From: Pseudomonadota bacterium
GTDB taxonomy: Bacteria; Pseudomonadota; Alphaproteobacteria; Rhizobiales; Aestuariivirgaceae
DNA length: 64,000 bases
NCBI GenBank assembly: GCA_020161855.1
Contig: JAIUNJ010000002.1
Coordinates: 536,529-600,528, forward strand
Direction: 5' to 3'
Below the pieces are notes generated by a model. That model was given only the letters and a program-made list of their open reading frames with translations, was not told the DNA's origin and did not search any database. Both the position numbers and the translations under genes were made by a program. This document shows, piece by piece, positions 1 to 8,993 of the stretch. Positions within the stretch are counted from its first letter, which is position 1, and every line of letters starts with the position of its first letter.

Positions 1-1
1 T

Positions 2-30
2 GCACCGCCCCGGCGAAGCCGGAGCGGTGC
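2..30 (-). terminator. Probable terminator hairpin after the solute-binding protein gene
   Basis: A stem of about 12 pairs with one mismatch and a three-base loop lies 12 bases beyond the stop codon of the minus-strand gene ending at 42. The outer arm is GCACCGC/GCGGTGC. Any U-tract would fall outside the window, so the terminator call rests on the hairpin and its position alone. Confidence 0.55.
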
Positions 31-41
31 TTGAAGCTCTG

Positions 42-1622
42 CTATTCCTTGCTCAGGAAGCGGGTCGGATGGACGTCCATCACGTTGTCTTCCCAGCCTT
101 TGAGTTTCGGCGAAACCACGGTGTGGAAGCCGTAGAAGAGCAACGGAACCACGCAAAGATCGCGTGCCACGCCCATGGCCTCAGCATCAGAGAGGAGCTT
201 CATGCGCTGCTCGGCCGATGCCGCGGCGGCCTCGGCCAACAGCTTGTCGTAGTCCGCATTGGAATAGACACCATAGTTGTTGCCGGTTCCCGTCTTACAG
301 AGGTCGAGAAAGTTGGCCGGATCCTTATAGTCGGCAATCCAGCCGGCACGGGCGATGTCATAGTTGCCCTTCTGCTCGAGGAAACCATAATGCGTCTTGG
401 TGTCGGTGTTGATCAGCGACACCTCGATGCCGAGCGGCTTCAGCTGCTCCTGGATGGCGACGGCAGTGTTCTTGTGGTTCTCTGACGTGTTGTAGCGGAT
501 TTCCATTTTCAGCGGCTTGTCCGGGCCATAGCCGAGCTCAGCCAGAACTTTCTTGGCCTCGTCCTCGCGGTCCAGCTGCGACTTCTCCGCATATTCGGTC
601 GGCCGCGCTTCATAGCCGCCGATGCCCGGCGGCACGAAGGAATAGGCCGGGATCATGGTGTTCTGCCAGACCTTCTCGGCAAGATAATCACGATCGATCG
701 CTTCCGACACAGCATGACGCAGCTTCACGTTATCCCACGGCGCCTTGTCGGTCTTGAAGACATAGTAGTAGGTGCCGAGATAGGGTCCGAGGCGAACCTG
801 ATCGCCAAACTTGGCCTTGAGATCGGCCAGCTGTTCCGTCGGGATATCGTCGTTGGAGTCGAGTTCACCCGCTTCATAGCGCTTCATCGCCGTCGAGCGG
901 TCTTCGGTCGGGATATAGTTCACGACATCGATCTTGACGTTGGCGGCGTCATAGAAATTCGGGTTCTTCACGGCCTTGATGTGGTCGTTCGGAACGAACT
1001 CGGCCAGTATGTAGGCACCGTTTGACACGAGGTTGCCCGGCTTGATGAAGTCTGCGCCGAACTTCTCGACGTTGGCCTTGCTCACGGCGTAGGTCGATTG
1101 GTGCGTCAGCATTTCCAGAAAATAGGGTGTTGCCGAATTCAGCGTCACTTCGAAGGTCGCGTCATCGATCGCCTTGACCCCAAGTTCGGCGGGCTTCTTT
1201 TCTCCCTTTGTGATGGCATCAGCGTTCACAACCGGGGAAAGGAGATAGGCGTATTCGGCGGCCGTTGCCGGATCGACAAGCCGCTGCCAGGAGAACACGA
1301 AATCCTGGGCGGTGACGGGCGTACCATCGGACCACTTAGCCCCTGCCCGGAGCTTGAAGGTATAGACCTTGCCATCTTCCGAAACTGTGTAGCTTTCGGC
1401 AGCACCCGGCTCCAGCTCAGCCTTGGCGTTGTGGATCATCAGACCCATGAAGAGATCGCGGAGGATATTAGCCTCGTAAACCGTCGAGGTCTTGTGCGGA
1501 TCGAGCGACTCAGGGTCGGCGGAGTTGCCCCGGTTAAAGACAACATCAGCAAAGGCGTTGCCCGCGGTCAGCGCCAGGATGGCGGCACCGGCCATCAGCG
1601 ATTTCATTGTATAATGCTTCAT
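42..1622 (-). CDS. Peptide-type ABC transporter solute-binding protein (family 5, OppA-like)
   Basis: Periplasmic binding component of an oligopeptide-type ABC importer. A 25-residue Sec signal peptide ends in AGNAFA, and the mature part (526 residues in all, the usual OppA length) carries family-5 features: an N-terminal SADPESLDPHK segment, WSDGTPVTAQDFVFSWQR around residue 100, and the C-terminal lobe with RAGWIADYKDPANFLDL. GGGAGAG six bases upstream of the ATG supports this start. It lies 102 bases downstream of pssA on the same strand. No permease or ATPase genes are in view, although they could lie to the left of the window. Family is secure. The ligand (oligopeptide, murein peptide or another) is not readable from sequence. 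Confidence 0.9.
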   Translation of the reverse strand: MKHYTMKSLMAGAAILALTAGNAFADVVFNRGNSADPESLDPHKTSTVYEANILRDLFMGLMIHNAKAELEPGAAESYTVSEDGKVYTFKLRAGAKWSDGTPVTAQDFVFSWQRLVDPATAAEYAYLLSPVVNADAITKGEKKPAELGVKAIDDATFEVTLNSATPYFLEMLTHQSTYAVSKANVEKFGADFIKPGNLVSNGAYILAEFVPNDHIKAVKNPNFYDAANVKIDVVNYIPTEDRSTAMKRYEAGELDSNDDIPTEQLADLKAKFGDQVRLGPYLGTYYYVFKTDKAPWDNVKLRHAVSEAIDRDYLAEKVWQNTMIPAYSFVPPGIGGYEARPTEYAEKSQLDREDEAKKVLAELGYGPDKPLKMEIRYNTSENHKNTAVAIQEQLKPLGIEVSLINTDTKTHYGFLEQKGNYDIARAGWIADYKDPANFLDLCKTGTGNNYGVYSNADYDKLLAEAAAASAEQRMKLLSDAEAMGVARDLCVVPLLFYGFHTVVSPKLKGWEDNVMDVHPTRFLSKE

Positions 1623-1724
1623 GACAAACTCTCCCTTCTATAGCGCCCGCAACATTGACCGGGCCATTGTGGGAAAGCCTAGCACAGGGGAAAGCATTTG
1701 CACGCCTCTTTGCAACGACCCCGT

Positions 1725-2510
1725 TCAGCCTTTGGAATGAGCGGCCTTGAGGCGTCTGTAGCTCAGCCAGCTCAGCGGTATCAGGGCAAGATAGACACCC
1801 CAGACCAGCAGCATCGTATGCCACGGAAAGCTGATCAGACAGACGATCAGCAAGGCTGCGGCGGCGAGGATGGGAAGCACCATTTCCCGGGGCACCTTGC
1901 GCACGGATTTTCCGGAATAGGTCGGCACCCTGCTCACCATCAGGACGGCGACAGCCACCACAAGCGGCGCAAACCACATGGCCCAGTCATGCCCGTCGGG
2001 GATGATCTTGAGGAACCCAAGATAGAACGGGATCATGGCCAGTCCGGCACCAGCGGGGGCCGGAATGCCTGAGAAGAATGCATTCGCATACGCAGGCTTG
2101 TTGGGATCGTCGAGCGCCACGTTGAAGCGGGCGAGCCGGAGCGCACAAGCAATGGCCAGCATGAGGCAGATGATCCAGCCCATGGTCTTGAGGCTGTTCA
2201 GCGTCCAGATGTAGAGCAGGATCGCCGGTGCAACACCGAAGTTCACGAAGTCGGCCAGTGAATCCAGCTCAGCACCGAAGCGGGACGTGCCCTTGAGATA
2301 GCGTGCGAGCCTGCCGTCAATCGCATCGAGGAAGATCGCAAGGATCACGGCACTGACCGCTATCTCAAAGCGTCCCTCGAAGGCAAAGCGTATCGCCGTC
2401 ACACCGCTGCAAAGGGCCAGAAGCGTAATGAGATTAGGTGCAAGATAGCGCACCGGCACCATGCGGAAAGTGCCGCCGTTTCCACCTGTCTGCTTGGGTT
2501 CACTCGCCAT
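1725..2510 (-). CDS. pssA: CDP-diacylglycerol--serine O-phosphatidyltransferase
   Basis: Inner-membrane enzyme that makes phosphatidylserine from CDP-diacylglycerol and L-serine. The CDP-alcohol phosphotransferase signature is complete: D65-G66-x2-A69-R70-x8-G79-x3-D83-x3-D87. Several hydrophobic helices follow, and 261 residues fits the membrane-integral type II PssA. Its ATG overlaps the TGA of psd by one base (ATGA), so the two are translationally coupled. Together they form the standard alphaproteobacterial phosphatidylethanolamine module. The identification follows from motif, length and partner. Confidence 0.95.
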   Translation of the reverse strand: MASEPKQTGGNGGTFRMVPVRYLAPNLITLLALCSGVTAIRFAFEGRFEIAVSAVILAIFLDAIDGRLARYLKGTSRFGAELDSLADFVNFGVAPAILLYIWTLNSLKTMGWIICLMLAIACALRLARFNVALDDPNKPAYANAFFSGIPAPAGAGLAMIPFYLGFLKIIPDGHDWAMWFAPLVVAVAVLMVSRVPTYSGKSVRKVPREMVLPILAAAALLIVCLISFPWHTMLLVWGVYLALIPLSWLSYRRLKAAHSKG

Positions 2511-3214
2511 CAGGACTTCCGGCCGCTGCGTTGGCCTTCCGAAGCTTCGAGATCGGCAATTACGGTCTCCCCGGCGATGGCCCGTTGCCCGACGATCACG
2601 AGAGGCGCCACGGCCAGCGGCAGATAGACATCAACGCGGCTGCCAAAACGGATCAGGCCGAAGCGCTGGCCGGCCATCAGGCGTTCACTTTCGTCGACGA
2701 ATTTCACGATGCGCCGGGCAACCAGTCCGGCAATCTGAACCACGCCGATCTGGCGGCCATCGTCCAGCGTCAATGTCAGGGCCTGGCGTTCGTTGTCCTC
2801 GCTTGCCTTGTCCAGCTCGGCATTCAGGAAGGCACCGGGCACATAGGTAAGCTGATGGATGCGGGCATCAACCGGCGAGCGGTTCACATGCACGTCGAAG
2901 ACATTCATGAAAATGGAAATGCGGCGGTGCATCTCCCTGGGCAGGTCCAGTTCAGGCGGCGGGATCACTTCGGTGATGGCGCTGACACGGCCATCGGCCG
3001 GTGAAATGACGAGGCCCTTGCGCAGCGGTGTCACCCGCTCGGGGTCGCGGAAGAAATAGGCGCACCACAATGTGAGGATCAGCGCCAGCCAGCCCACCGT
3101 TTCCCAGCTGAGCGAGAACAGCACAATGGTCGCCGCCGCAAAGGCTAGGACAAAGGGATAGCCCTCCCGGTGCACGGGGGCCAAAGACGAGGTGATGCTT
3201 GTCACGATATTCAT
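2510..3214 (-). CDS. psd: Phosphatidylserine decarboxylase proenzyme
   Basis: Converts phosphatidylserine to phosphatidylethanolamine. The protein is the short proenzyme form (234 residues) with N-terminal membrane segments (about residues 20-55). The self-cleavage site is FGS at residues 190-192, where the serine becomes the pyruvoyl group of the small alpha chain. Conserved blocks ISPADGRV and [13 protein letters not shown] are present. It is the first gene of the psd-pssA pair on the minus strand and overlaps pssA by one base. Confidence 0.95.
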   Translation of the reverse strand: MNIVTSITSSLAPVHREGYPFVLAFAAATIVLFSLSWETVGWLALILTLWCAYFFRDPERVTPLRKGLVISPADGRVSAITEVIPPPELDLPREMHRRISIFMNVFDVHVNRSPVDARIHQLTYVPGAFLNAELDKASEDNERQALTLTLDDGRQIGVVQIAGLVARRIVKFVDESERLMAGQRFGLIRFGSRVDVYLPLAVAPLVIVGQRAIAGETVIADLEASEGQRSGRKS

Positions 3215-3239
3215 GGGGCCGCCTTACAACAGGATGGCC

Positions 3240-3283
3240 CAAAACAAAAGCGAGCCGCAGTCCGTGTTTTCCGGACTGCGGCT
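3240..3283 (-). terminator. Rho-independent terminator of the ybjQ-like gene
   Basis: A perfect 12-bp stem (3253-3264 with 3272-3283) and a 7-base loop are followed on the minus strand by CGCTTTTGTTTT. It starts 30 bases past the stop of the YbjQ gene and separates it from psd. Confidence 0.85.
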
Positions 3284-3313
3284 CCGCCCCCTGCCCTGTT
3301 TCTTGTTCTTGGT

Positions 3314-3766
3314 TCAGGCTGTTCTCAGTTCAGCATTCCCTCCGGCCATGCGCCGCTGGGGGAAAGCAATAATCTCTGCCGTATCATTGGCCGGCTTGCC
3401 AAAGCTCAGTTCGAAACGCCGGGCGAAAGCCGGAACACCGGCAGCCGTCAGTTCAGAGGTCCGCACCGCGGTTCCCATGGCCGAAGCCTGGTACATGCCC
3501 GCGCCCATTTCGATGATCTCGATGCGCAGTCCGACGATGGCATCTGCACCCAGGGCCGTTGCCTGGCGGATAAGCGACTTTTCGGCGTCGGTGCGAGCCT
3601 GGTTCAGCCCTTCCGCCACGTCTTCGTTGGTCATGTACTCCATGGCGCGGATACCGCCCCGGTTGAACTTCTTGAGGCCGCGCGACCACAACACAGCGCC
3701 ACGGACCACACCAAGCGTCTCTTCCACCAGACGCCCGGCCACATTCTCCAATGTCGTCACCTTCAT
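3314..3766 (-). CDS. YbjQ/DUF74 family heavy-metal-binding-domain protein
   Basis: A 150-residue cytosolic protein of the YbjQ (UPF0145) family. Visible family features are the N-terminal VTTLENVAGRLVEETLGVVRG, the central RARTDAEKSLIRQATALGADAIVGL-type helix (alanine-rich) and the strand around GTAVR. The family forms pentameric rings and its biochemical role is unsettled. A GGGGAG ribosome-binding site sits 8 bases before the ATG, and a GC-rich hairpin lies just upstream. It is a single-gene unit bounded by its own terminator. Confidence 0.85.
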   Translation of the reverse strand: MKVTTLENVAGRLVEETLGVVRGAVLWSRGLKKFNRGGIRAMEYMTNEDVAEGLNQARTDAEKSLIRQATALGADAIVGLRIEIIEMGAGMYQASAMGTAVRTSELTAAGVPAFARRFELSFGKPANDTAEIIAFPQRRMAGGNAELRTA

Positions 3767-3789
3767 ATGACTGACTCCCCAAATTTCGC

Positions 3790-3810
3790 CCCGGGGGTTT
3801 CACCCCCGGG
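3790..3810 (-). promoter_or_regulatory. GC-rich hairpin in the 5' leader of the ybjQ-like gene
   Basis: CCCGGGGGT (3790-3798) pairs perfectly with ACCCCCGGG (3802-3810) across a 3-base loop. On the minus strand it ends 24 bases before the YbjQ start codon and just before the Shine-Dalgarno. There is no U-run, so it is unlikely to be a terminator. It may be an mRNA stability or translation element. The remainder of the 253-base gap 3767-4019 shows nothing I can identify. Confidence 0.4.
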
Positions 3811-4019
3811 CGCCACACAATTGCACTTCGTTTTCTTCTTGCCGGGTTCGCCCCGGACTTCTTGAGCACGTTGACCGCGCTGTTGGGGACACCATGCACC
3901 TCCGCAGGTAAACATTGGTGAAGAGCAGCGGATTTGATTCAAATTTTCAGATGATTTTGCGGGCTTTCACAGGCCAGCGTTAATGCCTTGCGAGAGCGCT
4001 TGGTTGCGAAAACCTTGAT

Positions 4020-5900
4020 TCACTTGGCATTCATCAAGGCCACGCCCGCCTCCGGCGAAGATGCCTCCCCGGCCTCGGCCAGCTTGCGGCGGGCTTCATC
4101 CGCTTCCTGCTGACGGTTCCACAGCCTGGCATAGAGCCCCTTCTTGCGCAGCAAGGCTGCATGGGTGCCGCGCTCGGCAATCACGCCCTTGTCGAGCACG
4201 ATGATCTCGTCGGCATCGACGACTGTCGACAGGCGGTGCGCGATGACCAGCGTGGTCCGGTTCTTCGACACCTGCCGCAGGGCCGTCTGGATTTCCTGTT
4301 CGGTGAAGGTGTCGAGGGCCGAGGTTGCCTCATCGAGCACAAGGATTGGCGGGCCCTTGAGGATGGTGCGGGCGATGGAGACACGCTGCTTCTCGCCGCC
4401 GGACAGTTTCAAGCCGCGCTCGCCGACAAGCGCCTCGTAACCTTTGGGGAGGCTCTGCACGAAGTCATGGATCTGGGCGAGCCGGGCCGCCTGCTCCACC
4501 TCGGCATCGCTGGCTTGCGGCCGGCCATAGCGGATGTTGTAGCGCACCGTGTCGTTGAACAGCACTGTGTCCTGCGGCACCATGCCGAGGGCACGGCGCA
4601 GGCTCTCCTGCGTCACCTCGCGGATATCCTGCCCGTCAACAAGAATGCGCCCGCCGCTCACCTCATAGAAGCGGAAGAGCAGCCGCGAGATCGTGGATTT
4701 TCCGGCGCCGGAAGGTCCGACAATCGCCACGGTCTTTCCGGCGGGAATGGAAAATGAAATCCCCCGGAGGATGGGCCGCTCGGCATCATAGGCGAAGCTC
4801 ACGTTCTCGAAGGCAACGCTGCCTGCCCCGGGCACGAAATCCGGCGCGCCGGGCTTATCGCTGATGTCCTGGGACTGGTCGAGCACTGTGAACATGCCAT
4901 CGACATCGATCAGCCCCTGCTTGATCTCGCGATAGGATGACCCAATGAAGTTCAGTGGCATGTAGAGCTGGATCATCAGGGCGTTGACCATGACGAGGTC
5001 GCCGATCGTCGCCTGGCCGGACTGGATGGCAAAAGCCGAGAGCAGCATCACGGCGGTCAGCCCGATGGAATAGATGACGGCCTGCCCAGCGTTGAGCACA
5101 GAGAGCGAGATCCACGTCTTGATCGACGCCTTCTCGTAGATCGCCATGGACTTGTCATAGCGCTCGGCCTCCAGCCTCTCGTTGCCGAAGTATTTCACTG
5201 TTTCGAAATTGAGCAGCGAGTCCACCGCCTTGGTGTTGGCGTCGGTGTCGGCCTCGTTCATCGTGCGGCGGATGTTGATGCGCCATTCGGTGGCCCAATA
5301 GGTGAAGCCCACATAGGCGATGACGGTCAGCAGCACGATCAGCGCATAGAGCCAGCCAAAGGACACCACCATCACACCGCAGACGAGCAATATCTCAAAT
5401 GCGGTAGGAATGGTGTTGAAGAGCGAGAAGCGGAGAACCGTGTCGATCCCCGCCGTGCCGCGCGAGATGATGCGCGAAAGGCCGCCCGTGCGGCGCGACA
5501 GGTGAAACTTGAGCGACAGGTTGTGGAGATGCTGGAAGGTGCGGAACGACATGTCGCGCACGGCCCGCTGCCCGACCTTGGCGAAGACGGCATCGCGGAG
5601 TTGGGCGAAAACCACCATGCCAATGCGCGCCACGCCATAGGCGAGCACCATGAAGATGGCGACGGCAAAGGCCGAGGCGGCCGGGTTGTCCTTGGCGGCC
5701 AGAAGGTCGGTCGCATGCTTGAAGGCATAGGGTGCTGCAATTGTCACAAGCTTCGAAACAATAAGGAGAAGCATGGCCAGAACCACCCGGACCTTGAGGT
5801 CCGTGCGGCCATCAGGCCAGAGATAGGGCAGCAGGCTTTTCAGCGTGTCCCACTGGCCGCGCTCGCCGAACGCGGCCTCACCGGGCTTCAGGCGTCGCAT
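4020..5900 (-). CDS. Atm1/HMT1-type ABC exporter (fused permease and ATPase)
   Basis: A 626-residue half-transporter with a six-helix ABC transmembrane domain (about residues 35-330) followed by an ATPase domain. The ATPase has Walker A GPSGAGKST, Q-loop VPQDTVLFNDT, signature LSGGEKQR, Walker B ILVLDEATSALD and the switch His in VIAHRLST. The N-terminal block LPYLWPDGR and the overall sequence fit the ABCB7/Atm1 class, which exports glutathione-linked sulfur or metal-sulfur compounds and links to iron-sulfur homeostasis or heavy-metal detoxification. It begins 6 bases after the LysM gene and is probably cotranscribed with it. The substrate assignment is by family only. Confidence 0.9.
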   Translation of the reverse strand: MRRLKPGEAAFGERGQWDTLKSLLPYLWPDGRTDLKVRVVLAMLLLIVSKLVTIAAPYAFKHATDLLAAKDNPAASAFAVAIFMVLAYGVARIGMVVFAQLRDAVFAKVGQRAVRDMSFRTFQHLHNLSLKFHLSRRTGGLSRIISRGTAGIDTVLRFSLFNTIPTAFEILLVCGVMVVSFGWLYALIVLLTVIAYVGFTYWATEWRINIRRTMNEADTDANTKAVDSLLNFETVKYFGNERLEAERYDKSMAIYEKASIKTWISLSVLNAGQAVIYSIGLTAVMLLSAFAIQSGQATIGDLVMVNALMIQLYMPLNFIGSSYREIKQGLIDVDGMFTVLDQSQDISDKPGAPDFVPGAGSVAFENVSFAYDAERPILRGISFSIPAGKTVAIVGPSGAGKSTISRLLFRFYEVSGGRILVDGQDIREVTQESLRRALGMVPQDTVLFNDTVRYNIRYGRPQASDAEVEQAARLAQIHDFVQSLPKGYEALVGERGLKLSGGEKQRVSIARTILKGPPILVLDEATSALDTFTEQEIQTALRQVSKNRTTLVIAHRLSTVVDADEIIVLDKGVIAERGTHAALLRKKGLYARLWNRQQEADEARRKLAEAGEASSPEAGVALMNAK

Positions 5901-5906
5901 GAAGTC

Positions 5907-7283
5907 TCAGTTCTGCGCCACGGGTGTTGTCAGGATCTGGCCCGGATAGATCTTGTCCGGATCCTTGATCTGGTCGCGGTTGGCATCGAAGATCACGGTG
6001 AAGCTCTTGCCCTGGCCATAGAGCTCCTGGGAGATGATCCACAGGTTGTTGCCGGGCTGGATGACCACGCGCATTGGTCCACCGGGAACGGCTGCAGGCG
6101 CCATGGCGAGCTTCTTGGGTGGCTCAGCCGGTTGGGGTTCGGCAGCCGCAGCGTCTGCTGGTGCGGCATCTGCCGGGGCAGCATCCAGAGGAGCCGATGC
6201 CGCGTCAGGTGCCGCCGCCTGTTCCTGTGCTTGCGGCACAGCGGCCGGCTCTTCGGTGGTCATGGCTGGCTGTTCGGCGACGGGCTCCTGGGCCGGTTCT
6301 GCGGCAGCGACTTGCGCTTCGGGCGCGGGCTGCGCCTGCTGCGAGGCGATCACCTTTTCAGGCGCTTCCCGTAGGAAGGGCGTTTCGGCACGGCTCGTCA
6401 CCTTGCCGCCGCCATCGACCTCATCGGCGCGCAGGGTATGCTGTCCGGGAGCAATCGCTTCGGCCGCATCGAAAAGCCAGCTGCCCTTGGCGTCGGCCGC
6501 CACCTCGCCGACAATGCTGTTGTCGACATAGAAGCGCACGGTGGCATTGGGCTTGGCCACGCCCTGGAACACCATGTTCCCGGCATCATTGTAGTCGATG
6601 CTGCTGAGACGCACCTCCTTCGGTGCGCCTGCCGTTGCCTCGCTGCCCGGCGCCTGCACGATCTTGGTCGGCTGCTGCGGGTCAACCTTGGCCACGAGTG
6701 CTGGCGCATTGCGCGTCACCACCACGGCGATGGCATCCTTGGACACCAGCGTCTGGCCCTCATGGGTGCTTTCCAGCGTCAGGGCGCCGCTGCCCTGCGG
6801 CAGGGGATGTTCCGGCACGAAGACGAAGCTGCCGTCGGACTCGGCTTTCACCTCGCCGACATAGACATTGTCGAATTTGATGATGACATCAGCACCGGGG
6901 GCGGCGCGCCCGGCAATGACAGCCTCGCCCGTGGGCTCAACCCGCACGGTATCGAAAGAGGGTGGAACCGGGCCTGCCGGGGCGACGGGGGGCGCCAGTT
7001 GTTCCTGAACGGCCTGCGGCGCGCTTTGGGCGGGTTCGGCGGCGGCAGGCTGCTGGGTGTCGGCGGGCAAGGCGGCCTGTTGCTGCTCCGCAGCCGGAGC
7101 TTCCGGTGTTGCCGGAGCGTCTGCCTGGGGCGCAGCGGCCGCCTGCTGCTGCGGCTGTTCCTGGGTCTGCGGTGCCGGCGCCATGAAGGGCAGCCAGTCG
7201 GGGCGCTGGCTGGCCACACCAAAGACGCCAGCCGCAACGGCCGCAATGGCGGAAACGGCAATGATGGGAGTCTTCTTGTCCAT
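5907..7283 (-). CDS. Membrane-anchored Ig-like/LysM-domain protein
   Basis: A 458-residue envelope protein. A single N-terminal transmembrane helix (about residues 8-28) is followed by a long Ala/Pro/Gln/Glu-rich linker. Two bacterial Ig-like segments carry the repeated pattern V(Y/D)VGEVKA/VGEVAADAKGSW, and a second low-complexity linker leads to one C-terminal LysM domain (PGNNLWIISQELYGQG to YPGQIL). LysM binds peptidoglycan, so the protein probably bridges inner membrane and cell wall. The ATG at 7283 is preferred over a GTG six bases upstream because AAGGA lies 8 bases before it. The linkers are compositionally extreme but in frame. The precise function is unknown. Confidence 0.85.
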   Translation of the reverse strand: MDKKTPIIAVSAIAAVAAGVFGVASQRPDWLPFMAPAPQTQEQPQQQAAAAPQADAPATPEAPAAEQQQAALPADTQQPAAAEPAQSAPQAVQEQLAPPVAPAGPVPPSFDTVRVEPTGEAVIAGRAAPGADVIIKFDNVYVGEVKAESDGSFVFVPEHPLPQGSGALTLESTHEGQTLVSKDAIAVVVTRNAPALVAKVDPQQPTKIVQAPGSEATAGAPKEVRLSSIDYNDAGNMVFQGVAKPNATVRFYVDNSIVGEVAADAKGSWLFDAAEAIAPGQHTLRADEVDGGGKVTSRAETPFLREAPEKVIASQQAQPAPEAQVAAAEPAQEPVAEQPAMTTEEPAAVPQAQEQAAAPDAASAPLDAAPADAAPADAAAAEPQPAEPPKKLAMAPAAVPGGPMRVVIQPGNNLWIISQELYGQGKSFTVIFDANRDQIKDPDKIYPGQILTTPVAQN

Positions 7284-7416
7284 GGTCACGATCCTTGGCT
7301 GGCCTCATGCCAAAGGGCCGGCAAGCGGCAATTCTGTACTAGATAGGGTCCCCAGCGCCACCTATTAAGGGGCCTGCCCAAAAAGTGCAAAGATTCGCCC
7401 GGAGTGTGTGGCCAGT

Positions 7417-8019
7417 ATGAAGATTCCCGAACATCGCCTGTGTGTCTATTGCGGCTCTGCAACGGGCCATGATCCCGCCTTTGCGGCGGCGGCGAATGTC
7501 CTGGGTGAAGCCATTGCCAGGGCGGGTTTCGGTCTGGTCTATGGCGGCGGCGGCATCGGCCTGATGGGCGAGGTCGCCCGCAGCGTCATCCGCCATGGCG
7601 GCCATGTCACCGGCATCATCCCGCAGTTCCTCGTTTCCAAGGAGCGGATGCTGGAGGGCGTGCAGGAGCTGATCGTCACCAACAACATGCATGAGCGCAA
7701 GATGGCCATGTTCGAGCGCTCCAGCGGCTTCGTGGCGCTGCCCGGCGGCATCGGCACGCTGGAGGAACTGGCCGAGATCCTCACCTGGGCCCAGCTCCAG
7801 CAACATGCGCGGCCCATCATGCTGCTGAACATCGCAGGCTTCTGGGATCCGCTGCTCAGCCTCATCGCCGCAATGCGCGAGAAGGGTTTCATCCGCCCCG
7901 GCTTCGAGGTGCGGATGGACGTGGTCGACAGTCCGGACAAGCTGATCGCCGCCTATCACCACCGGCTTGCCAATACCCACGACAAGCCGCCCGTCGATAT
8001 CATCAAGTCGCGTTTCTGA
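7417..8019 (+). CDS. LOG-family TIGR00730 protein (putative nucleotide 5'-monophosphate phosphoribohydrolase)
   Basis: A Rossmann-like protein of 200 residues with both family signatures, YGGGGIGLMGEVAR and PGGIGTLEE, plus an early CVYCGS. Characterised relatives release free base from (cytokinin) nucleoside monophosphates, and older annotations call them lysine decarboxylases without support. An in-frame GTG at 7408 exists, but GGAG lies only 3 bases before it and 12 before the ATG at 7417, so I chose the ATG. Divergent from the LysM gene across about 130 bases. Confidence 0.85.
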   Translation: MKIPEHRLCVYCGSATGHDPAFAAAANVLGEAIARAGFGLVYGGGGIGLMGEVARSVIRHGGHVTGIIPQFLVSKERMLEGVQELIVTNNMHERKMAMFERSSGFVALPGGIGTLEELAEILTWAQLQQHARPIMLLNIAGFWDPLLSLIAAMREKGFIRPGFEVRMDVVDSPDKLIAAYHHRLANTHDKPPVDIIKSRF

Positions 8020-8026
8020 CGGGGCC

Positions 8027-8938
8027 TCAGGCCACCGCGGCAGCTTCGACGGCGCGCCTGGAGCGTTCTTCCTGCAGGGCCGAGACGGAATAGACCGCGA
8101 GGCCCACCCAGATCAGCACGAAGGACAGGAGCTTCCACACGTCCATGTGCTCGCCGAAGACGAAAACCGCCGTCAGGAACACCAGCGACGGCGAGATGTA
8201 TTGCAGCAGCCCGGCCGTCGAGTAGCGCAGGCGCTTCAGCGAGGCCGCAAAGAAGATGAGAGCGCCCGAGGTCAGTACGCCGCAGCCCATCAGCATCAGT
8301 GTGTCGCTCAGTGTCGTGCCGAAACGTGCCACACCCTGCTGCACGAGATAGTATTGAACGGCCAGCAGCGGCGGGGTGATCAGCAGCACCTCGATCAGGA
8401 AGCCCTGTGTTGGTCCCACCGGGATCTTCTTACGCAGAAGCCCGTAGATGCAGAAGCTGCCACCCAGCATCAGGCCAAGCCAGGGCAGCACACCGGTTGC
8501 GACGGTCTGGATGATGACGCCGGCCGCCGCGAGGACGATGGCAATCAGCTGCGCCTTGTTGAAGCGCTCGTGCAGGAAGATGTAGCCTGCGACCACGTTG
8601 AGCAACGGGTTGATGAAATAGCCCAGGCTGGCCTCGATCGTGCGGTGCTGTTCGATCGACCAGATGTAGAAGCCCCAGTTGAAGACGATGATGGAACTGG
8701 TCAGCGCCAGGATTGCCACATACTTGGGGTTCCGCAGCACCCGCCAGACATCGCCATACTGGCCCAGCCACCAGACAATGACGGCGGCGATGGGAAGCGC
8801 CCAGACGCCCCGGTTCACGGCAATTTCCATCACCGGCACATGCCGCATGAAGCCGAAGTAAAGCGCCATTGTTCCCCAGAAGAGATGGGCAATGACGCAG
8901 AAAACGACGCCCTTTTGCTGTTCGCTCAGACCTTGCAT
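8027..8938 (-). CDS. rarD: RarD-type EamA drug/metabolite transporter
   Basis: An inner-membrane transporter of 303 residues with about ten transmembrane helices and the RarD-specific start (KGVVFCVIAHLFWG, MRHVPVMEI) and centre (FNWGFYIWSIEQHR, SLGYFINPLLNV). RarD was named for a chloramphenicol phenotype and its natural substrate is unclear. It lies 55 bases downstream of cimA on the same strand and stops 8 bases from the convergent LOG gene. Confidence 0.88.
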   Translation of the reverse strand: MQGLSEQQKGVVFCVIAHLFWGTMALYFGFMRHVPVMEIAVNRGVWALPIAAVIVWWLGQYGDVWRVLRNPKYVAILALTSSIIVFNWGFYIWSIEQHRTIEASLGYFINPLLNVVAGYIFLHERFNKAQLIAIVLAAAGVIIQTVATGVLPWLGLMLGGSFCIYGLLRKKIPVGPTQGFLIEVLLITPPLLAVQYYLVQQGVARFGTTLSDTLMLMGCGVLTSGALIFFAASLKRLRYSTAGLLQYISPSLVFLTAVFVFGEHMDVWKLLSFVLIWVGLAVYSVSALQEERSRRAVEAAAVA

Positions 8939-8993
8939 GGCGCGCCTGTAGCCGTGCGCCCGGCCCGTCGCAACGCCCAGCAGTGGAAGGGAG

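Noticed and set aside
3453-3899. Minus-strand frame beginning GTG in the ybjQ leader (PNSAVNVLKKSG...)
   Set aside because: The first 30 codons look coding-like, but the frame runs into ybjQ out of register and no homology is recognisable; kept only as a curiosity.
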